Source of the DNA: Listeria_A hofi | GTDB taxonomy: Bacteria; Bacillota; Bacilli; Lactobacillales; Listeriaceae | DNA length: 64,000 bases | Reading direction: 5' to 3' | Assembly: GCF_963575615.1 (NCBI RefSeq) | Contig: NZ_CAUYTL010000009.1 | Location: 32,028-96,027 of the forward strand | Part shown: in pieces, positions 8,506 through 17,177 of the stretch | Layout: every line of letters begins with the position of its first letter | How positions within the stretch are numbered: the stretch's first letter is position 1 | Position numbers and translations under genes: made by a program | Notes under the pieces: generated by a model | Seen by the model: only the letters and a program-made list of their open reading frames with translations | Told to the model about the DNA's origin: nothing | Database searches by the model: none

Positions 8506-8702
8506 GTATACTCTAAATCTAAATAAAAATAAAAAGCATAAAAAAGTTCAAAAGAGCTACAAAAAGGATGGATTTAAGGTGAAAAGACGAATATTAGCTT
8601 ATTATATGCGTTAATAACAACAGAATAAAGCATGAAAATCGAAATGTAGTAACTGGCAACTTTTTTTATTTCGTGTATAAATAGATGTACGAGGTGAATA
8701 TA

Positions 8703-10043
8703 TTGCAGAAAAAAATAGAAGGACGATTGTTCATAGAAGAAGAACTAACAGACACTGATAATATGCAGTTTGTTGAGGCTATACGAGTTACTGAAAATAA
8801 GAAATTATGTTTTAGATGTGGTAATAATAGAGAGGAACTGTTTTTTAGATCTCCATGTAGTCGCTGTAATACAGAGGAATGTTTATATTGTAGAAATTGT
8901 ATTCTAATGGGGAAAATAACGGAGTGCAGCAAACTATTTTTTTCACCTAGTACGACAAGTACTAGGAATCAGAGAAGTACGTATTTAGCTTGGAAAGGCG
9001 AATTATCACTAGGTCAAAGAGCAGCATCTGATAAGGTCCATCAGGCTGTTAAAGACAAGGAAGATTTACTTTTATGGGCAGTCGCTGGTTCAGGTAAGAC
9101 AGAGATGATGTTTAAGGGCATGAATGAGGTTCTAATAAACGGTGGGCGTCTGTGTGTTGCTTCTCCAAGAGTTGATGTTTGTTTAGAGTTATTCCCTCGC
9201 CTGCAACAAGTGTTTCCTGATGTGGGCATGGTTTGTTTATATGGGGACTCAGCAGGTGTATACAATGGAGAGCGTTTTGTAGTTGCAACAACACACCAAC
9301 TAGTGAGGTTCTATGAGGCGTTTGATGTTGTTTTTATAGATGAAGTAGATGCGTTTCCATATGCCAAAGATCCATTTTTAGAATATGCGGTTCAAAAAGC
9401 GCAATTGAGTACAGGTTGCTCTATTTTCATCACAGCGACACCGGACAGGAAGTGGCAAAAAGAATGCGATAGAGGAATGCGGAATTTTGTGAAAGTTCCA
9501 GCTAGGTATCATCGCAAACAACTACCTGTTCCGAAGAAGGTATGGATAGGTGATTGGAAAAAAGGCTTGCAAAAGGGGAATGTTTCGAAAATAACAACTC
9601 GGTGGATAAAACAAAAATTAAGCGAAGGGTGTCCAGTATTGTTATTTTTCCCGGAAATTAAAGTAATGCTACAAGTGGCTATAATACTTGAAAAAATGGG
9701 TTTTGGACCACTACTAACCGTTCATTCTGCTGATTCGGAGAGGAAGGAGAAGGTACAACAAATGCGTGACGGAACTATACGGTTGCTATGTAGTACCACT
9801 ATTCTTGAACGTGGAGTTACATTTACCAATGTACAGGTTGGCGTTTTTGGAAGTGAGGGAAGGATTTTTACAGAATCTGCGCTTGTACAAATATCTGGTC
9901 GAGCTGGAAGGAAAATTGAATATCCAAGAGGGGATGTACTATTTTTTCATAATGGTGTTTCTAAAAATATGGCATTAGCTATTTCGCAAATAAAAATGAT
10001 GAATAAGCTTGGGAAGCGTCAGGGGTTACTAGATGAGGAGTAG
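8703..10043 (+). CDS. comFA: ComFA, late competence DNA helicase/translocase
   Basis: DEAD-box-like ATPase that drives single-stranded DNA uptake across the membrane during transformation. An N-terminal four-Cys zinc motif is visible (CFRCG, CSRC, CLYC, C). Then follow Walker A AGSGKTEM, motif II DEVDAFP, motif III ITATPD, and the C-terminal helicase motifs STTILERGVTF and QISGRAGRK. The frame opens at ATG 8685, but GAGGTG at 8691-8696 is an ideal ribosome site for TTG 8703, which I take as the start (446 residues). The downstream comFC overlaps it by 11 bases. The gene is intact, although natural transformation is rarely or never seen in Listeria. Confidence 0.9.
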   Translation: MQKKIEGRLFIEEELTDTDNMQFVEAIRVTENKKLCFRCGNNREELFFRSPCSRCNTEECLYCRNCILMGKITECSKLFFSPSTTSTRNQRSTYLAWKGELSLGQRAASDKVHQAVKDKEDLLLWAVAGSGKTEMMFKGMNEVLINGGRLCVASPRVDVCLELFPRLQQVFPDVGMVCLYGDSAGVYNGERFVVATTHQLVRFYEAFDVVFIDEVDAFPYAKDPFLEYAVQKAQLSTGCSIFITATPDRKWQKECDRGMRNFVKVPARYHRKQLPVPKKVWIGDWKKGLQKGNVSKITTRWIKQKLSEGCPVLLFFPEIKVMLQVAIILEKMGFGPLLTVHSADSERKEKVQQMRDGTIRLLCSTTILERGVTFTNVQVGVFGSEGRIFTESALVQISGRAGRKIEYPRGDVLFFHNGVSKNMALAISQIKMMNKLGKRQGLLDEE

Positions 10044-10716
10044 ATGCTTAGTGTGTGGCAGAGAGATATTAACCAATATTTCTTGGAGCAGTCTATTAAT
10101 CACAGAAAGAAAACGGGCTATTTGTTCTACCTGTGAATCCAGATTGGACAGAATTTATGGAGTCACTTGCCAAGGCTGTGGTAGGTCGATGGATAGCTTT
10201 GAACAACTAGTGATTTGTGCAGATTGCCAAAAGTGGGATATGGAAGTGAATAATTTACAAAAAAATATTGCTTGTTACACGTACAATGAATTCGCAAAAG
10301 AGCTGATGACTCTTTACAAATACAGAGGTGATTATGCTATTGCCGGAGCTTTTTCAGAACAGTTACAGAAACAATGGGGATTGATAAAGAAGGACGTCAC
10401 AATACCGCTTCCTATCAGTTCAGAGCGAAGAAAAGAGCGTGGATTTAATCAAACAGAGGGGTTGTTGCGCCTAGCCGGTATCCCATTTGAAATAACGTTA
10501 ACAAGAAAACATACAGAGAAACAATCTAAAAAAAATCGAAAGGAACGAATAGGGCAAGAGCAATTCTTTTTTGTAGAAAATAAAGGGCAAATCGACTCCA
10601 AAGAAATATTGCTAGTGGATGATATTTATACAACGGGAACAACCATGCATTTAGCAGCAGATGCACTCATGGAAGCGGGTGCCAAAAGCGTATCTTCCCT
10701 TACTATTTTTCGTTAA
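10033..10716 (+). CDS. comFC: ComFC, phosphoribosyltransferase-like competence protein
   Basis: 227 residues, ComF/GntX family. An N-terminal zinc ribbon is suggested by CLVCG, CSTC, CQGCG and CADC. The C-terminal PRTase domain carries the PRPP-binding motif LLVDDIYTTGTT near 195 and the PISSERRKERGFNQTE block near 125 that is diagnostic of ComF. It partners ComFA in DNA uptake, and interaction with ComFA and DprA is known in other Firmicutes. Its start lies inside the end of comFA (11-base overlap), so translation is likely coupled. No comFB is present between them, unlike in Bacillus subtilis. Confidence 0.9.
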   Translation: MRSRCLVCGREILTNISWSSLLITERKRAICSTCESRLDRIYGVTCQGCGRSMDSFEQLVICADCQKWDMEVNNLQKNIACYTYNEFAKELMTLYKYRGDYAIAGAFSEQLQKQWGLIKKDVTIPLPISSERRKERGFNQTEGLLRLAGIPFEITLTRKHTEKQSKKNRKERIGQEQFFFVENKGQIDSKEILLVDDIYTTGTTMHLAADALMEAGAKSVSSLTIFR

Positions 10717-10931
10717 AGCGAAATTTTCAATCATTTTAGGTTTGTATTTGAAGATTTGTGGAATGAATAGAGTAACAGCGTCATACTTACAGACTATGTA
10801 AACGCTAGGATAATAGTAATTTTGCTCCGTGTAAATGTTTGCAAAATGCTACATTATAACGTAGACTGTATCTAAGGAGTCATTCACTTCTTGTAAAGTA
10901 TGATTTGTTTTATTTCAAAGGAGGAATTGCT

Positions 10932-11495
10932 ATGCTAAAGTATAACATTCGTGGCGAAAACATTGAAGTAACAGAGCCGATTAGAGAGTATGTTGAAAAG
11001 AAAATCGACAAATTAGAGCGCTATTTCAGCGAGGCTCCAGATGCTAATGTTCATGTGAATCTTAAAGTTTATTCTGATAAAAACGCAAAGGTTGAAGTGA
11101 CCATTCCTCTCAAAAATTTAGTATTACGTGCTGAAGAAACGAGCGGGGATTTATATGCAAGTATTGATTTAATTGTAGATAAATTAGAAAGACAAATCCG
11201 TAAACACAAAACAAAAGTGAATCGCAAATTCCGAGATAAAGGTGCCGAGCATGATTATTTCGCTTTTGCAGAAGTAAACGGTAGTGCTGCACCAGATGAA
11301 TTTGAGAATGATAGTGAATTAGACATTGTTCGCACAAAGGAATTCTCATTGAAACCAATGGATAGTGAGGAAGCCGTACTTCAAATGAATTTATTAGGCC
11401 ATAGTTTCTTTGTTTACACAGATGCAGAGTCCGATGGAACAAACATCGTGTATCGTCGTAAAGATGGCAAATACGGTTTGATTGAAACGAATTAA
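10932..11495 (+). CDS. hpf: Ribosome hibernation promoting factor, long form
   Basis: Long-type HPF (YvyD/RaiA family), 187 residues. The N-terminal domain binds the small ribosomal subunit at the decoding region. The C-terminal domain (from about EFENDSELDIVRTKEFSLKP) dimerises to give 100S ribosomes in stationary phase or stress. Motifs: YNIRGENIEVTEPIREYVEKK at the N-terminus, NLLGHSFFVYTDAES and VYRRKDGKYGLIE at the C-terminus. The frame extends upstream to 10905, but AAAGGAGG (10917-10924) points to ATG 10932. It stands alone between comFC and secA with its own terminator. Stress-sigma control is known for Listeria hpf, but I did not find a convincing SigB promoter here. Confidence 0.92.
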   Translation: MLKYNIRGENIEVTEPIREYVEKKIDKLERYFSEAPDANVHVNLKVYSDKNAKVEVTIPLKNLVLRAEETSGDLYASIDLIVDKLERQIRKHKTKVNRKFRDKGAEHDYFAFAEVNGSAAPDEFENDSELDIVRTKEFSLKPMDSEEAVLQMNLLGHSFFVYTDAESDGTNIVYRRKDGKYGLIETN

Positions 11496-11511
11496 CTTAG
11501 ACTCGTCCTCT

Positions 11512-11548
11512 AAAAGCCGGGATCCAAAATAAGGGGATCTCGGCTTTT
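11512..11548 (+). terminator. Terminator of hpf
   Basis: A stem of about 13 bp (AAAAGCCGGGATC paired with GATCTCGGCTTTT, one G-T pair) lies shortly after the hpf stop. Confidence 0.85.
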
Positions 11549-11824
11549 GTTGTCAATTTCAAATTAGAAATAAAAAAGTGAATGATTAGAATTGAATGAA
11601 AGATATTATTTTTTTATTTAGATAAAGCGCATAGCTTAGGCTTTTATAAAGAATCAAAGGAAATGCGTCGAAATGTTCACAGGAAAACAGGTTGTAAAAG
11701 GCAGGCGAAAGATGGTAGAATTGACTAGTGTGCCTGTGATAAGGCAGTTGCGTCAGAAAATGGGAAGAGCGCGACGATTTCAAACTTCAGGGAAAGTATA
11801 GAAACAGTAGAGGAGAATAAGATC
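11549..11824 (+). other. hpf-secA intergenic region, possible 42-codon leader frame
   Basis: Between the hpf terminator and secA there is no known gene. On the plus strand an open frame runs from ATG 11673 to TAG 11801 (42 codons), with AAAGG about 11 bases upstream. Its product is basic (MFTGKQVVKGRRKMVELTSV at the start, ending RRFQTSGKV). The stop is 23 bases before the secA ATG. It resembles no family I recognise and lacks a signal peptide. Either a chance frame or an upstream regulatory frame is possible. Confidence 0.3.
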
Positions 11825-14338
11825 ATGGCAGGTTTATTGAAAAAGATATTTGAATCTGGTAAAAAAGATATTAAGTATCTAGAAAAGAAAGCAGATCAGA
11901 TTGAGGCATTGGCAGAAGCAACAGCTAAGCTCTCTGATGATGAGATACGTGCGAAAACAGAAGAATTTAAAGAACGTTTTCAGAATGGGGAAACATTGGA
12001 TTCCCTTTTGGTAGAGGCGTTTGCTGTTGCGCGTGAAGGAGCAAAGCGTGCGTTAGGTATGTTCCCGTTCCGTGTTCAATTAATGGGTGGTATTGTGCTA
12101 CATGAAGGTAATATCGCAGAAATGAGAACAGGTGAAGGTAAAACTTTAACAGCGACACTGCCGGTTTATTTAAATGCACTTTCTGGAAATGGTGTTCACG
12201 TTGTTACAGTCAATGAGTATTTATCGCAACGTGATGCAGAAGAGATGGGAGTTTTATATAATTTCCTCGGTCTTTCTGTTGGGCTAAATTTGAATGTCCT
12301 TTCCAGTGAAGAAAAGCGTGAAGCTTATGCTGCTGATATTACGTACAGCACAAACAATGAACTTGGATTTGACTATTTACGTGATAATATGGTTGTTTAT
12401 AAAGAGCAAATGGTACAGCGCCCGCTTTCTTATGCGGTAATTGATGAGGTCGATTCTATATTGGTCGATGAGGCAAGAACACCGCTTATTATTTCTGGTC
12501 AAGCAGAGAAATCGACTATTCTGTATGTTCGCGCTAATTCGTTTGTGGAAACATTGACAGTTGAGAAAGACTATACAGTTGATATTAAGACTAAATCGGT
12601 ATATATGACTGAAGAGGGTATGACAAAAGGAGAGAAGTACTTCGATGTCGAGAACTTATTTGATATCGAAAGTTCAACGCTATTGCACCATATTGCGCAA
12701 GCTTTGAAAGCAAATTATACGATGCATCTAGATGTGGACTATGTTGTACAGGACGATGAAGTCTTAATTGTTGACCAATTTACTGGTCGTATTATGAAAG
12801 GGCGTCGTTTCAGTGAAGGGTTGCACCAAGCACTTGAAGCAAAAGAAGGCGTTACTATTCAAAATGAATCGCAAACAATGGCGACGATAACATTCCAGAA
12901 CTATTTCCGTATGTATAAGAAATTGTCTGGTATGACTGGTACAGCGAAAACGGAAGAAGAAGAATTCCGTGATATTTACAATATGCGCGTTATCGAAATA
13001 CCAACGAATAAACCAATTATTCGTGATGACCGTGCCGATTTAATCTACACATCAATTGATGCAAAATTTAATGCTGTGGTAGAAGATATTGCAGAACGTT
13101 ATGCAAATGGACAGCCAGTATTGGTTGGTACCGTTGCAATTGAAACTTCTGAGGTGATTTCTAACAAATTAAAACGTAAAGGCGTACCACATAGTGTTCT
13201 AAATGCGAAACAACATGAAAAAGAAGCAGATATTATCCAATTTGCTGGTGAAAAAGGCTCTGTCACTATCGCGACAAATATGGCGGGTCGTGGTACCGAT
13301 ATTAAACTTGGTGAAGGTGCAATTGAAGCAGGCGGATTAGCTGTTATTGGTACAGAGCGTCATGAATCTAGACGTATCGATAATCAGTTGCGTGGTCGTG
13401 CTGGTCGTCAAGGAGATCCAGGTGTGACGCAATTCTATCTTTCTATGGAAGATGAACTTATGAAACGTTTCGGTTCTGATAATATGAAGGCGATGATGGA
13501 ACGTTTTGGAATGGACGACGAAGCTATTCAGAGTAAAATGGTTAGCCGTGCTGTTGAGTCCGCTCAAAAACGTGTTGAAGGAAACAACTTTGATTCTCGT
13601 AAACAAGTACTTCAATATGATGATGTTTTGCGCCAACAACGTGAAGTTATTTATAAACAGCGTTATGCGGTTATTACAGCTGAGAATAACCTGCGTTCTG
13701 TCATCGAGCCAATGATTCAAAACGTTGTGAACTATGTTGTGCAATCAAATGCTCCGAGACAAGAAGATCGCGATGAATGGAATTTACAAGGGATTATTGA
13801 TTTTGCAGAGGCGAACTTGCTTCCAGAAGACGTAATCAGTGTGGACGACATCAAAAATATGGAAACGAATGATATTCAAGATTTTATTTTGGAAAAAGTG
13901 AATGAAGCCTACAATGAAAAGGAAACATTGCTTCCAGAAGAAGAATTTAATGAGTTCCAAAAAGTAGTATTACTACGTGTAGTAGACACGAAATGGGTAG
14001 ATCATATCGATGCGATGGATCATTTACGTGATGGTATCCATTTACGTGCTTACGGTCAAATTGATCCTTTACGCGAATACCAATCAGAAGGCTTTGAAAT
14101 GTTTGAAGCGATGATTAGCTCGATTGATGAAGAGGTTGCTCGTTACATCATGAAAGCAGAAATTCGTCAAAACCTTGAGCGAGAACAAGTGGCTAAAGGT
14201 GATGCTATTGATCCGAATGAAGGTAAGCCGGTTGCTAAGAAACAGCCAGTTCATAAAGATCAACACATCGGTCGTAACGATCCATGTCCATGTGGAAGCG
14301 GCGAAAAGTATAAAAATTGTCACGGTAAAGAAAAATAA
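11825..14338 (+). CDS. secA: Preprotein translocase ATPase SecA
   Basis: Motor ATPase of the Sec pathway that pushes unfolded preproteins through SecYEG. 837 residues, normal for the Firmicute SecA1. Visible motifs: Walker A MRTGEGKTLTATLPVYLNA near 100, Walker B DEVDSILVDEARTPLIISG near 207, preprotein cross-linking domain, GMTGTAKTEEEEF near 365, the helicase motifs TNMAGRGTDIKLG near 490 and RGRAGRQGDPG near 520, and a C-terminal zinc SEC-C tail (DPCPCGSGEKYKNCHG) that binds SecB-like partners or lipids. Ribosome site GAGGAG precedes the ATG. It is followed by repeat element copy 2 and then prfB, the conserved secA-prfB order. Confidence 0.97.
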   Translation: MAGLLKKIFESGKKDIKYLEKKADQIEALAEATAKLSDDEIRAKTEEFKERFQNGETLDSLLVEAFAVAREGAKRALGMFPFRVQLMGGIVLHEGNIAEMRTGEGKTLTATLPVYLNALSGNGVHVVTVNEYLSQRDAEEMGVLYNFLGLSVGLNLNVLSSEEKREAYAADITYSTNNELGFDYLRDNMVVYKEQMVQRPLSYAVIDEVDSILVDEARTPLIISGQAEKSTILYVRANSFVETLTVEKDYTVDIKTKSVYMTEEGMTKGEKYFDVENLFDIESSTLLHHIAQALKANYTMHLDVDYVVQDDEVLIVDQFTGRIMKGRRFSEGLHQALEAKEGVTIQNESQTMATITFQNYFRMYKKLSGMTGTAKTEEEEFRDIYNMRVIEIPTNKPIIRDDRADLIYTSIDAKFNAVVEDIAERYANGQPVLVGTVAIETSEVISNKLKRKGVPHSVLNAKQHEKEADIIQFAGEKGSVTIATNMAGRGTDIKLGEGAIEAGGLAVIGTERHESRRIDNQLRGRAGRQGDPGVTQFYLSMEDELMKRFGSDNMKAMMERFGMDDEAIQSKMVSRAVESAQKRVEGNNFDSRKQVLQYDDVLRQQREVIYKQRYAVITAENNLRSVIEPMIQNVVNYVVQSNAPRQEDRDEWNLQGIIDFAEANLLPEDVISVDDIKNMETNDIQDFILEKVNEAYNEKETLLPEEEFNEFQKVVLLRVVDTKWVDHIDAMDHLRDGIHLRAYGQIDPLREYQSEGFEMFEAMISSIDEEVARYIMKAEIRQNLEREQVAKGDAIDPNEGKPVAKKQPVHKDQHIGRNDPCPCGSGEKYKNCHGKEK

Positions 14339-14347
14339 GAAAACCAA

Positions 14348-14368
14348 AGACCAGAATTTTTCTGGTTT
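14348..14368 (+). repeat. Proximal copy of the secA terminator hairpin (target duplication)
   Basis: ACCAGAATTTTTCTGGTTT occurs here and again directly after repeat element copy 2 (14535-14553). This proximal copy runs into the element instead of a T tract. Allowing one mismatch, 21 bases are duplicated (14348-14368 and 14533-14553), covering the whole hairpin. Confidence 0.7.
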
Positions 14369-14532
14369 CAGAATGTTGAAAAACACTTTTCGTAAACTAT
14401 TCGCCGAACCTCAGCGTGTCGACAAATGCTTAGATCCTAGGCAAAGTTGAGCACTGGCACGGAGCATACTTGGGTATGTGAGCAACGGCGCGCAGACTTT
14501 AACGACGAAGATGAACGTTTGTCGACACGCTG
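14369..14532 (+). mobile_element. MITE-like repeat element, copy 2 (164 bp)
   Basis: Same length and architecture as copy 1: a 43-bp left arm (14369-14411, starting CAGAATGTTGAAAAAC) and a 121-bp near-palindrome (14412-14532) bounded by CAGCGTGTCGACAAATGC and GTTTGTCGACACGCTG. It has diverged from copy 1 in the middle while its ends are kept, which suggests the two are independent insertions of different age or source. Confidence 0.8.
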
Positions 14533-14560
14533 AAACCAGAATTTTTCTGGTTTTTTTGTA
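14533..14560 (+). terminator. secA terminator with T tract (distal hairpin copy)
   Basis: Hairpin AAACCAGAATTTTTCTGGTTT followed by further Ts. It is the copy that still looks like an intrinsic terminator, displaced about 190 bases from the secA stop by the inserted element. Confidence 0.75.
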
Positions 14561-14653
14561 TGCCGTCAAGATACTAATCGCAGTTTTCAGCCAAGTATGC
14601 TATATTATTAAAGATGCATTATTTGCATGAAAAATGAAAAAGAGGTGTTCAGA

Positions 14654-15755
14654 ATGGAATTAGCTGAAATTCGCAATGAACTAGAGAAAACAGCCCAACA
14701 AATCAAAGACTTTAGGGGGTCTCTTTGACTTAGACAGCATAGAAGTTCGAATTGCTGAGTTAGAGGATCAAATGCTGGATCCAGAATTTTGGAATGACCA
14801 GCAAGCGGCACAGAAGGTCATCAATGAAGCGAATGGTTACAAAGATACGTATAACGCGTTTCATGAGTTAGAAAAAGAGCAAGAAAATCTAGAACTCAGT
14901 TTAGAGCTTTTGCGTGAAGAAGCAGATGAAGAATTGCAAAGCGAATTAGAAACAGAATTAACGAATTTTATGGCGAAGTTAACAGATTTCGAACTGAAAT
15001 TAATGTTAAGTGAGCCTTACGATAAAAATAACGCAATTTTGGAATTGCATCCAGGTGCGGGTGGAACAGAGTCACAAGATTGGGGTTCTATGCTCTTACG
15101 GATGTATCAGAGGTGGGCTGATAAGAAGGATTTCAAAGTCGAAACGCTTGATTATCAAGCAGGAGACGAAGCCGGGATTAAGAGCGTGACATTGCTCATT
15201 AAAGGACATAATGCATATGGCTATTTAAAAGCAGAAAAAGGTGTTCATCGCCTCGTTCGTATTTCTCCATTTGATTCTTCAGGACGTCGCCATACATCCT
15301 TCGTATCGTGTGATGTGATGCCAGAAATGGACGAGGATATCGAAATTGAAGTTCGTCCAGAAGATTTGAAAATTGATACGTATCGTGCGACCGGAGCAGG
15401 CGGTCAGCATATTAATACGACCGATTCAGCTGTCCGTATGACACACATTCCGACAGGGATTGTTGTCACATGCCAATCTGAACGCTCCCAATTAAAAAAC
15501 CGCGATCAGGCAATGAAAATGTTAAAAGCAAAACTATACCAAAAAGAACAAGAAGAAAAAGAAAAAGAGCTTGCCGAACTTCGTGGAGAACAAAAAGAGA
15601 TTGGCTGGGGAAGTCAAATACGCTCCTATGTATTCCACCCATATTCGATGGTAAAAGATCACCGTACAAATGTTGAAACCGGAAATACCCAAGCAGTGAT
15701 GGATGGCGATATTGATGAATTTATCAATGGATATCTGCGTTCACGGATTGATTAA
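14654..15755 (+). CDS. prfB: Peptide chain release factor 2, with programmed +1 frameshift
   Basis: RF2 recognises UGA and UAA. The first 24 codons (14654-14725) end at an in-frame TGA (14726-14728). Just upstream is the Shine-Dalgarno-like AGGGGG, giving the classic slip site AGG GGG TCT CTT TGA C. Slipping +1 on CTT continues in the frame from 14727 to 15755, for a total of 366 residues, the normal RF2 length. RF2 signatures are the SPF anticodon tripeptide (RISPFDSSGRRHTSF) and the catalytic GGQ (ATGAGGQHINTTDSA). Low RF2 lets the ribosome pause and shift, so the protein controls its own level. A gene call starting at 14772 would miss the N-terminus. Confidence 0.96.
14710..14729 (+). promoter_or_regulatory. 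prfB: prfB +1 programmed frameshift site
   Basis: An internal Shine-Dalgarno (AGGGGG) is spaced three bases before CTT TGA C. This is the conserved autoregulatory frameshift signal of bacterial prfB. Confidence 0.95.
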
Positions 15756-15764
15756 GGTGGCAAA

Positions 15765-16634
15765 ATGAACGAAATAAAGCCAGTCAAACGACGCAAACTG
15801 TCACCTAAATTAGCAAAAGTGATGGAGTACGTCTATGTTATTTTAGGTGCTTTCATTATCGCGCTAGCTTTTAATGTACTATTGTTACCCAACCATGTTG
15901 CTTCTGGTGGTGTGAGTGGAATTAGTACGATTATTAACTATTTAACCGGATGGACACCAGCATATATTCAATGGTCATTTAATATTCCGTTATTTTTTGC
16001 TGGGGTATTTTTCCTAGGTTATCAGTTTGGGATTAAGACATTTGTTGGTACAATGATTATGCCATTGTTTGTTTATTTAACTTCAGATTGGACAGTTTGG
16101 ACGCATGAACCTCTTGTTGCAGCTCTTTTTGGAGGTGTTCTTGTTGGTATAGGCCTCGGAGTCGTTTTTCGAGGGAAAGCATCCACAGGAGGTACAGATG
16201 TTATAGCACAAATTTTGCACAAGTTTACGAATTTGTCGTTAGGTATTTGTGTTGCTTTAATTGATGGGTTTGTCGTTATTGCGGCTATGTTTGTCTTTGA
16301 TATCGAATCGGGATTATATGCTTTAATTGGTCTGTTTGCGACAAGTAAGACGATTGACCTCGTTCAAGTAGGGCTTAATCAGTCGAAAACGGTACTCATT
16401 ATATCGGAAAAGCAAGATGAAATACGTCAAGCGATCCTATTCCAAATTGATCGAGGTATTACACGTTTATCAGCAAAAGGTGGGTATACAGAGGATGACA
16501 GGCAGATTTTATTGTGTGTCATTGCCCAGTCAGAATTTTCCCGTCTTAAAGGGGTCATAAAAGAAATTGATTCGAACGCATTTGTCGTTGTGATGAGTGC
16601 AAGTGAGGTTATGGGGGAAGGCTTTAATATTTAG
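15765..16634 (+). CDS. YitT family membrane protein
   Basis: 289-residue polytopic protein with an N-terminal YitT/DUF161 membrane region (five to six hydrophobic segments; ASGGVSGISTIINYLTG near 45, GKASTGGTDVIAQILHK near 140) and a C-terminal cytosolic DUF2179 domain (from about KTVLIISEKQDEIRQAI). Transport substrate and role are unknown. It begins 9 bases after prfB, so it is likely co-transcribed. A paralogue sits in the same position in Listeria and Bacillus (YvjA). It ends at an intrinsic terminator. Confidence 0.85.
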   Translation: MNEIKPVKRRKLSPKLAKVMEYVYVILGAFIIALAFNVLLLPNHVASGGVSGISTIINYLTGWTPAYIQWSFNIPLFFAGVFFLGYQFGIKTFVGTMIMPLFVYLTSDWTVWTHEPLVAALFGGVLVGIGLGVVFRGKASTGGTDVIAQILHKFTNLSLGICVALIDGFVVIAAMFVFDIESGLYALIGLFATSKTIDLVQVGLNQSKTVLIISEKQDEIRQAILFQIDRGITRLSAKGGYTEDDRQILLCVIAQSEFSRLKGVIKEIDSNAFVVVMSASEVMGEGFNI

Positions 16635-16647
16635 TAATACAGTGTAG

Positions 16648-16688
16648 AAGCAGCATTGACTTAGTTACGTTGATGTTGCTTTTTTTAT
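16648..16688 (+). terminator. Terminator after the YitT family gene
   Basis: A 12-bp stem with G-T pairs (AGCAGCATTGAC paired with GTTGATGTTGCT) is followed by a run of Ts. Confidence 0.75.
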
Positions 16689-17177
16689 AATACAGTTTGG
16701 ACTATACCCTATTTTTGTATAACAGTTGTGTAACAAGATAGTAACTAAGTGTTTTTGAGAGGTTCTTTACATATTAAAAGCGGTCTATTCCAATTGATTT
16801 CGCTGTAACTATTTTTAATATCCCTGTAATATTAATTCACTGGAAAACGCGGTACAATAGGAGAGTAGCAAAAACAGTGCAGGAAGCGTGGCACGTTTTT
16901 TTATGGTCTTTTTACAAAGCTAGAAGTTATGAGATTTTCGTCGATTTAAATAGATGTAAATAAGTATGTTGCGAATAAAATAAAACTTGTCATTGGTTGA
17001 AATATAACTGTAATGTAATTAACCCGAACCTGAAAAATTGAGATGTTATAATGGTATTATGCGTTGTGACTTTACACACTTCAATAGAAATGGTGTATCT
17101 TCACTGCATAATCTGGGCTTACCTTACATGTTATATTATTCGAACTTGATTTAAGAAAGGCATAGTTAGGTGATAAT
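16689..17177 (+). promoter_or_regulatory. Long leader/promoter region of ftsEX
   Basis: About 490 bp without a gene precede ftsE. A TATAAT at 17047-17052 and a TACAAT at 16853-16858 are possible -10 elements, but neither has a good -35. Several TGTAA/TTACA half-sites occur (for example near 16805, 16825 and 17010). I did not find the 11-bp spaced pair expected for WalR. A weak 4-bp hairpin with seven Ts near 16876-16902 could end a short RNA, but the evidence is thin. Confidence 0.35.

Larger units (their letters stand above)
8177..8702 (+). other. degV-comFA intergenic region
   Basis: A 526-bp gap without a convincing gene. It holds repeat element copy 1 with its flanking hairpins (8292-8498), the degV terminator and an AT-rich stretch up to comFA. 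A possible -10 (TATAAA, 8676-8681) lies just before comFA. An 11-codon frame starting at GTG 8579 is too short to support. I could not find a convincing ComK box (AAAA-N5-TTTT). Confidence 0.5.

Noticed and set aside
8579..8614. 11-codon frame (GTG AAA AGA CGA...) before comFA
   Set aside because: Too short, and the upstream purines are not a clear ribosome site. Possibly a relic, but nothing supports expression.
14175..14450. 91-codon frame overlapping the end of secA
   Set aside because: Shadow of secA that continues into the repeat element; no supporting ribosome site.
16689..17177. WalR binding site before ftsEX
   Set aside because: TGTAA-type half-sites occur, but none form the required direct repeat with 5-bp spacing.
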